Below, one piece after another: positions 59,886 to 64,000 of a stretch of 64,000 bases of DNA. How positions within the stretch are numbered: the stretch's first letter is position 1; every line of letters starts with the position of its first letter. Origin of the DNA: Bacillus sp. FJAT-45350 (GTDB lineage Bacteria; Bacillota; Bacilli; Bacillales; NISU01); assembly GCF_002335805.1 (NCBI RefSeq), contig NZ_NISU01000001.1, forward strand, positions 1,744,079 through 1,808,078, given 5' to 3'. The notes under the pieces were generated by a model. That model was not told the origin of the DNA, made no database searches, and was given only the letters and a program-made list of their open reading frames with translations. The position numbers were made by a program, and so were the translations under genes.

Positions 59886-61082
59886 TTAATTAATTTTCTC
59901 CCATATATTATCGTTATATAGACGCTTGTCCTGTAAAATCAATTTTCCTGTGTGGTTTAAATTAACATCAACATTTATATTTCTTAATGAATCTTCGTTT
60001 AGTACAAATGGACCTTCTTTGTTTAACTTCTTCCACAGCTTTACGTCTCTACGATAAAGACGTTCGCGCAACTGATAGACATCTGCGCCAATTTTCAATC
60101 CTTCTAGATAAGTTTTTCTTACTTCTTCTTCTACTTCTTTCTTAATCCTTACCTTTACTTCTTCCTCAGTTATTGGCTTTATAACTTCTGATAAATTAGC
60201 CTCAAATACGAGATCTAAATCAAAAAACACTTCCCCATTTTGTTCTGTATACGTCACTTCTATATCAGGACTTATTAATGACGCAGTAGTTTTAGGTCTC
60301 TCATTATCGCCAAGAGCAACCCCAGAACGAAACGTTTCATCCTGTACCCACCGATAACCTGTAATCTGCTCTGCATCAAGCAATCCTTTATATCTTCCTT
60401 GTTCTATTACAAATGCTCCGTTGATTGAATACTTTTCTTTTGATTCTGTTTCTTCATAATACAACTCATCTGAAATTGCCAAGTTCGGCAAAATAAGAGT
60501 TGAGGCAGGTTCTTGAAGCCACGCAAAAAATCGATTCATCCGAACTCTAGGAATCATTGAACTTTGTTCAAATGTCGGTGTTGGATCATGTAGCATTGTT
60601 TGTAATGGTGAAAGTTCATACATTGATGTAACCGAAAAAATATCCATCATCGACTCTTCTGTCCCAAATACCCATGGTGTATAACGGAACTCTGGATAAC
60701 GTATAAGAATATCGAGAGTATCACCTACTTCTCTTTTAAAAACACTTTCTGAAATAACTATCGCAGACATATGTCCCCAGAAAATACGTTGCTGCGCTTC
60801 TTCATAAATTTGCGATAATGCTAAATCAAGTGTCTCACCTGTACCGCGCCCTATCCAAGGTGGAAACTGGGCAGAAGGTTGTCCTACATCTGCTGCGGCA
60901 ATTGCAGCAAAGTCAATAAATTGAGTATAGGTAATAAATTCCTCTGACTCTTCGTCATAGTCAACTCCTATTGCAACAACATAGTACATTTCATTCATTA
61001 ATTTTGCATCCCAACAGCCTGTAAGTAGAAGTAAACTAATTAATATAACCGAAAAGCTCGTTCGTGAAAAAGGAAAACTCAT
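59886..61082 (-). CDS. Spore germination lipoprotein GerAC-type
   Basis: 398 residues from MSFPFSRTSFSVILISLLLL with lipobox LLTGCWD; AAAGGGG lies 7 nt upstream. Ger(x)C family: NEMYYVVAIGVDYDEE near 30, FWGHMSAIVISESV near 110, and C-terminal DVYQLRERLYRRDVKLWKKL near 350. The C subunit is anchored to the inner spore membrane of a nutrient germinant receptor. The ATG overlaps the gerAA stop by 4 bp. Confidence 0.92.
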   Translation of the reverse strand: MSFPFSRTSFSVILISLLLLTGCWDAKLMNEMYYVVAIGVDYDEESEEFITYTQFIDFAAIAAADVGQPSAQFPPWIGRGTGETLDLALSQIYEEAQQRIFWGHMSAIVISESVFKREVGDTLDILIRYPEFRYTPWVFGTEESMMDIFSVTSMYELSPLQTMLHDPTPTFEQSSMIPRVRMNRFFAWLQEPASTLILPNLAISDELYYEETESKEKYSINGAFVIEQGRYKGLLDAEQITGYRWVQDETFRSGVALGDNERPKTTASLISPDIEVTYTEQNGEVFFDLDLVFEANLSEVIKPITEEEVKVRIKKEVEEEVRKTYLEGLKIGADVYQLRERLYRRDVKLWKKLNKEGPFVLNEDSLRNINVDVNLNHTGKLILQDKRLYNDNIWEKIN

Positions 61083-62623
61083 GACGATTCCCCTTTTCTC
61101 GTTTGATCTTTCGTGTTCATGTTCGTAGGTCTTTTCTTCATCATAGACCAAGGTAAGCGTCCAAAGGTTGATAAGAAATCCTTAAAATTCGTTGTACCAC
61201 CAGTTGATAAATAAGGAACATTAAATGACGTTAGTGTCGATAGATACCATAGAATGGAAAAAAGACTAATAATAAACCCAAAAATCCCTAGAAATGCGGC
61301 TAAGAAAAAGGAGTATAAACGTAGAATCGTTACTGTTCCATTCAATGACTGATTAACTAGTGTAAACGTACCCACTATTGATAAAGCAATTACAACAAGC
61401 AACGTTGCTGAAGCTAATCCACCTTGAATTGCTGCGTCACCAATAATAAGCCCACCAACAACCGCTACCGTTTGACCCACAGGCTTTGCCAGTCGAACAA
61501 CAGCTTCCCGAAAAAGTTCCAAGAAAATTAACATCATGATTGTTTCAAGGGAAGTTGGAAAAGGGATTCCGTGCCTTGATAAAGCAACAGTTGTTAGAAA
61601 TTGAAATGGTACCTGCTCTAAATGAAAGGTCATAATTGCAACCCACAAGCTAGGCAAAAAGATAGCTAATAATAACCCTAAGAACCGAAGCATAACCTCC
61701 ATCGTAACAAAGTAATATGGGGTATGTAAATCTTCCGGTGTTTTTAATAACATTGTAAATGTAGCTGGTGCAATTATTCCATTTGGTACACCGCTTATAA
61801 GAATTGCAAACTTTCCTCGAGTTAGACAATTGACAACATAGTCAGGTCTACCTGCAAATTCACATAACGGAAAAATTGAATAAGGTGAATCTGCAAGTAG
61901 TTCTTCTAGTATGGAACTAGAATCTAATACGTCTATATCAATATCATTAATACGCTTCCTAGCTTCCTCGATGAGTGTAGGATCAACAACATCCTCTAGA
62001 TATAACAAAGAAACCTTTGTTTTACTACGCTTTCCAACAATAAATGTTTCATTATACATACTATTTGTTCTTAGTCGTTTTCTCACAAGAGCCACGTTTG
62101 TGCTTAAGTCTTCAGTGAATCCATCTTTAGGACCACGAATGGAAATTTCCGTATTCGACTCTTCTGGTGTACGGTTTGGTTCTTCCGTAATTGTTAAAAA
62201 GAAAACTCGTTTACTATTTTTAAAATAAAGAACGAGCTCTCCAGAAAAAACATTGTAAACGAGTTCTTCCATTCCCTCTTCTGAGCCTAGAGCACGTATT
62301 GGTAAACGTTTTTGAAGCTGCTGATAAAACTGATAATCATTATTTGAATCATCAATGACAGCCTCAATATCAGGTAAAATAAATTGACTTAATTCCTTTG
62401 AATCCGCTAAACCCTGACAATAAATGACTAGAACGGGCTCATCAGATTTTCCAAGCATGTAATTATGCGTAATGACATCTTCGCTAGAAGAAAAGGTATT
62501 TATCATGTTTTCTTCTGTTAGTTTTTCAGGTAATAGTTCTCCCCCACCCTTTGTCAGAGTAGCACCTTTGTCTGTTTTACGTTGTTGTTTACGTAAGCTA
62601 GAGAGTCTGCTCGTGATTTTCAT
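61079..62623 (-). CDS. Spore germinant receptor subunit GerAA-type
   Basis: 514 residues from MKITSRLSSLRKQQRK; GGGGGAG lies just before, and the longer open frame lacks a signal. Soluble N-terminal region (1-270, with LLYLEDVVDPTLIEEARKRI near 215) followed by GRPDYVVNCLTRGKFAILIS near 265 and a membrane domain of about five helices including SRHGIPFPTSLETIMMLIFL near 375. Defines, with B and C, a receptor for amino acid or sugar germinants. The start overlaps gerAB by 26 bp. Confidence 0.93.
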   Translation of the reverse strand: MKITSRLSSLRKQQRKTDKGATLTKGGGELLPEKLTEENMINTFSSSEDVITHNYMLGKSDEPVLVIYCQGLADSKELSQFILPDIEAVIDDSNNDYQFYQQLQKRLPIRALGSEEGMEELVYNVFSGELVLYFKNSKRVFFLTITEEPNRTPEESNTEISIRGPKDGFTEDLSTNVALVRKRLRTNSMYNETFIVGKRSKTKVSLLYLEDVVDPTLIEEARKRINDIDIDVLDSSSILEELLADSPYSIFPLCEFAGRPDYVVNCLTRGKFAILISGVPNGIIAPATFTMLLKTPEDLHTPYYFVTMEVMLRFLGLLLAIFLPSLWVAIMTFHLEQVPFQFLTTVALSRHGIPFPTSLETIMMLIFLELFREAVVRLAKPVGQTVAVVGGLIIGDAAIQGGLASATLLVVIALSIVGTFTLVNQSLNGTVTILRLYSFFLAAFLGIFGFIISLFSILWYLSTLTSFNVPYLSTGGTTNFKDFLSTFGRLPWSMMKKRPTNMNTKDQTRKGESS

Positions 62624-63710
62624 TTGCACTCCCCCTTTTTTTCTTAGATGCAAATTGACATAGTAGAAGTAGTACAAGCGTAAAGAGAAGAACGAACCCA
62701 ATTACTATTGGATAAAACCAGTTCATTAATAAATTTAAAAACATCGGGTCACTTATTGGAAAGTAAGTCGAAATGATAAAAATCAGTGCAATACCTGCGA
62801 TTACTTTTGTACGATGTCTTGATTTTTCTTGTAAAAATATATCACCTAATAAAAACAGTAGAAAAGAAAGACGAATAAATGCCCCAGACATCCACTGATA
62901 AAATGAAAGTACATCTAAATGGTCTACATATTCTCCCAATGTTAATAGTCTCCACTGCTCAAAGGCAGGGTACCGTTGTTTCATCGCTTCAGCAGGTCCA
63001 AATTCCGTAATCGCACCTATGGTAGGACCTAACGTAAGACCTATTAAAATAAGGCTTAGGATAACGAGATGAAAGAAGCGGATTTGTCCCTTTACTTTGT
63101 GTTGAACTAATAGGAGCATTATCATCTCAGCTAACCCACCAGTCACATAGATCATTCCGTGTAAGATAGGATTCCAGCCGTGCTCAACTATGGGAAAAAG
63201 CAATGAATGATCTTTTTCTGGCATGTTTCCTCCAGCTACAAAAAAACCAAAGATTACGACAAACGGGAGTACGACAACACCTGACATTATAAGGGGTTTC
63301 AAACCAGATTTAGCTACAAGAAAAATAAGTATTAAAAATACAAATGCGACGATTGTATTTGGTGTATATAACAAGTAAGATAAATCAATCCACATGACTG
63401 TATCTCGAAAGGTAATATAAAAGTTAAATGCTATGTAAATCAAAAAAGGAGCCATTACTATAATAGCAACAATATTTCCATATTTATTTTTCAACCAGTC
63501 AAACAATTTTTCTTGACCGAGCTTCTTTATTACAACAAGTAATACTACGAGCCATAAAATTACTGGAATAATGGACAAAAGGATCGCCAACCACGCATCT
63601 CGAGCCGATGCATTTAATAAAAGAGGAATAATGATAACGTGATTTGTAAGGCCAGTAGATAAAGTAAAAATAATAAGAATATGACGAACATTGAAAGACT
63701 GACTTGTCAT
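62598..63710 (-). CDS. Spore germinant receptor subunit GerAB-type
   Basis: 370 residues with ten membrane helices, an endospore-type amino acid permease fold: HILIIFTLSTGLTNHVIIIP near 6-25, LLYTPNTIVAFVFLILIFLV near 92 and ITEFGPAEAMKQRYPAFEQW near 235. Germinant binding in this receptor class lies mainly in the B subunit. It is the first gene of the operon, so the order is B-A-C instead of the common A-B-C. Confidence 0.92.
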   Translation of the reverse strand: MTSQSFNVRHILIIFTLSTGLTNHVIIIPLLLNASARDAWLAILLSIIPVILWLVVLLVVIKKLGQEKLFDWLKNKYGNIVAIIVMAPFLIYIAFNFYITFRDTVMWIDLSYLLYTPNTIVAFVFLILIFLVAKSGLKPLIMSGVVVLPFVVIFGFFVAGGNMPEKDHSLLFPIVEHGWNPILHGMIYVTGGLAEMIMLLLVQHKVKGQIRFFHLVILSLILIGLTLGPTIGAITEFGPAEAMKQRYPAFEQWRLLTLGEYVDHLDVLSFYQWMSGAFIRLSFLLFLLGDIFLQEKSRHRTKVIAGIALIFIISTYFPISDPMFLNLLMNWFYPIVIGFVLLFTLVLLLLCQFASKKKRGSANENHEQTL

Positions 63711-63779
63711 AGCAAAGCTCTCCTCAACCTAAGACATCTTTCAATTAGTCTTTGGAAAACTTTCCAAAATATACTTTTA

Positions 63780-63920
63780 AATAGAAAATGATTAGTGATT
63801 AGTGATTAATGGTTAATGGTTATTTCAATTATGAGCTGAAAACTCAGCTATATTAATTAATCATTAACAATTACCAATTAGCAATTAATTAACCATTACC
63901 AATTAGCAATTATTAATGAA
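63780..63920. repeat. AT-rich short-repeat cluster
   Basis: Tandem and inverted copies of ATTAGTGATTA, AATTACCAATTAGCAATTA and complements, upstream of the ger operon. It resembles the AT-rich repeat at 38556-38622. Origin unknown. Confidence 0.55.
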
Positions 63921-63982
63921 TGAATATTCTCTCTCATATTATCGAACAATACAGTCAGGAATAATGTGGTGGTGAGTGAATT

Positions 63983-64000
63983 ATGGATGAAAAAACATTA
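63983..64000 (+). CDS. Start of a truncated plus-strand gene
   Basis: ATG at 63983 opens MDEKTL and runs off the window; GGTGGTGAG lies upstream at plausible spacing. Only six codons are visible, so no function is offered. Confidence 0.3.

Overview
The window comes from a low-GC, endospore-forming member of the Bacillaceae. Evidence is a gerA-type germinant receptor operon, three YjcZ-type mini-proteins beside two coat-like repeat proteins, CodY boxes, CcpA cre sites, GGAGG ribosome sites and Bacillus-type riboswitches. Several TRAP transporters and many CoA-, aldehyde- and aromatic-acting enzymes point to a soil or alkaline-habitat heterotroph specialised in organic acids. No rRNA, tRNA, CRISPR array, prophage or insertion-sequence transposase was seen.

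Region 1 (1-16.3 kb) is a catabolic block, almost all on the minus strand: a GntR regulator, an HMG-CoA-lyase-like enzyme, a class III CoA-transferase, a complete DctPQM TRAP transporter, a CitMHS carboxylate transporter, a four-gene 2-oxoacid dehydrogenase complex (E1a, E1b, E2, E3), an MBL-fold hydrolase and an AbrB-type membrane protein. Three of its promoters carry a CodY box and a TGTATAC palindrome, probably the GntR operator, at one fixed spacing. My reading is uptake of a branched (hydroxy)dicarboxylate, CoA activation, retro-Claisen cleavage and oxidative decarboxylation of the resulting 2-oxoacid.

Region 2 (16.7-24.5 kb) is an aromatic-type island: a Rieske dioxygenase alpha/beta pair flanked by two near-duplicate TRAP binding proteins that have no permease here, a tandem-domain nitroreductase, and AraC and LysR regulators. 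The LysR gene appears to start at an ATC codon.

Region 3 (24.7-32.3 kb) holds a ferritin-like/cupin fusion and an amine or omega-amino-acid module: TetR, alanine dehydrogenase, DMT exporter, aldehyde dehydrogenase and class III aminotransferase. Matching palindromes in front of the TetR and aminotransferase genes, plus perfect cre sites, tie it together.

Region 4 (32.5-45.4 kb) is mixed. It has an acyltransferase plus serine-hydrolase lipoprotein pair, a spore-surface island (YjcZ x3, a His/Gln-rich protein, a GHGFG-repeat protein), an FUSC-like exporter, a type II restriction-modification pair, a lysine riboswitch with an NhaC-family transporter, an MFS exporter, and a c-di-AMP riboswitch with a KtrA gene lacking ktrB.

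Region 5 (45.5-58.3 kb) is an eight-gene operon (TRAP DctP-Q-M, DUF296, acyl-CoA ligase, SCPx-like thiolase, DUF35, BASS transporter) next to an unusual regulator, a TauE-like permease, a short-chain fatty acid permease and an amidase. CodY boxes lie at all three promoters. Region 6 (58.4-64 kb) has a DODA-type dioxygenase, a 42-residue basic mini-protein, and a germinant receptor operon in the unusual order B-A-C. A roughly 190-bp MITE-like repeat occurs twice, in opposite orientation, at 28.8 and 35.9 kb.
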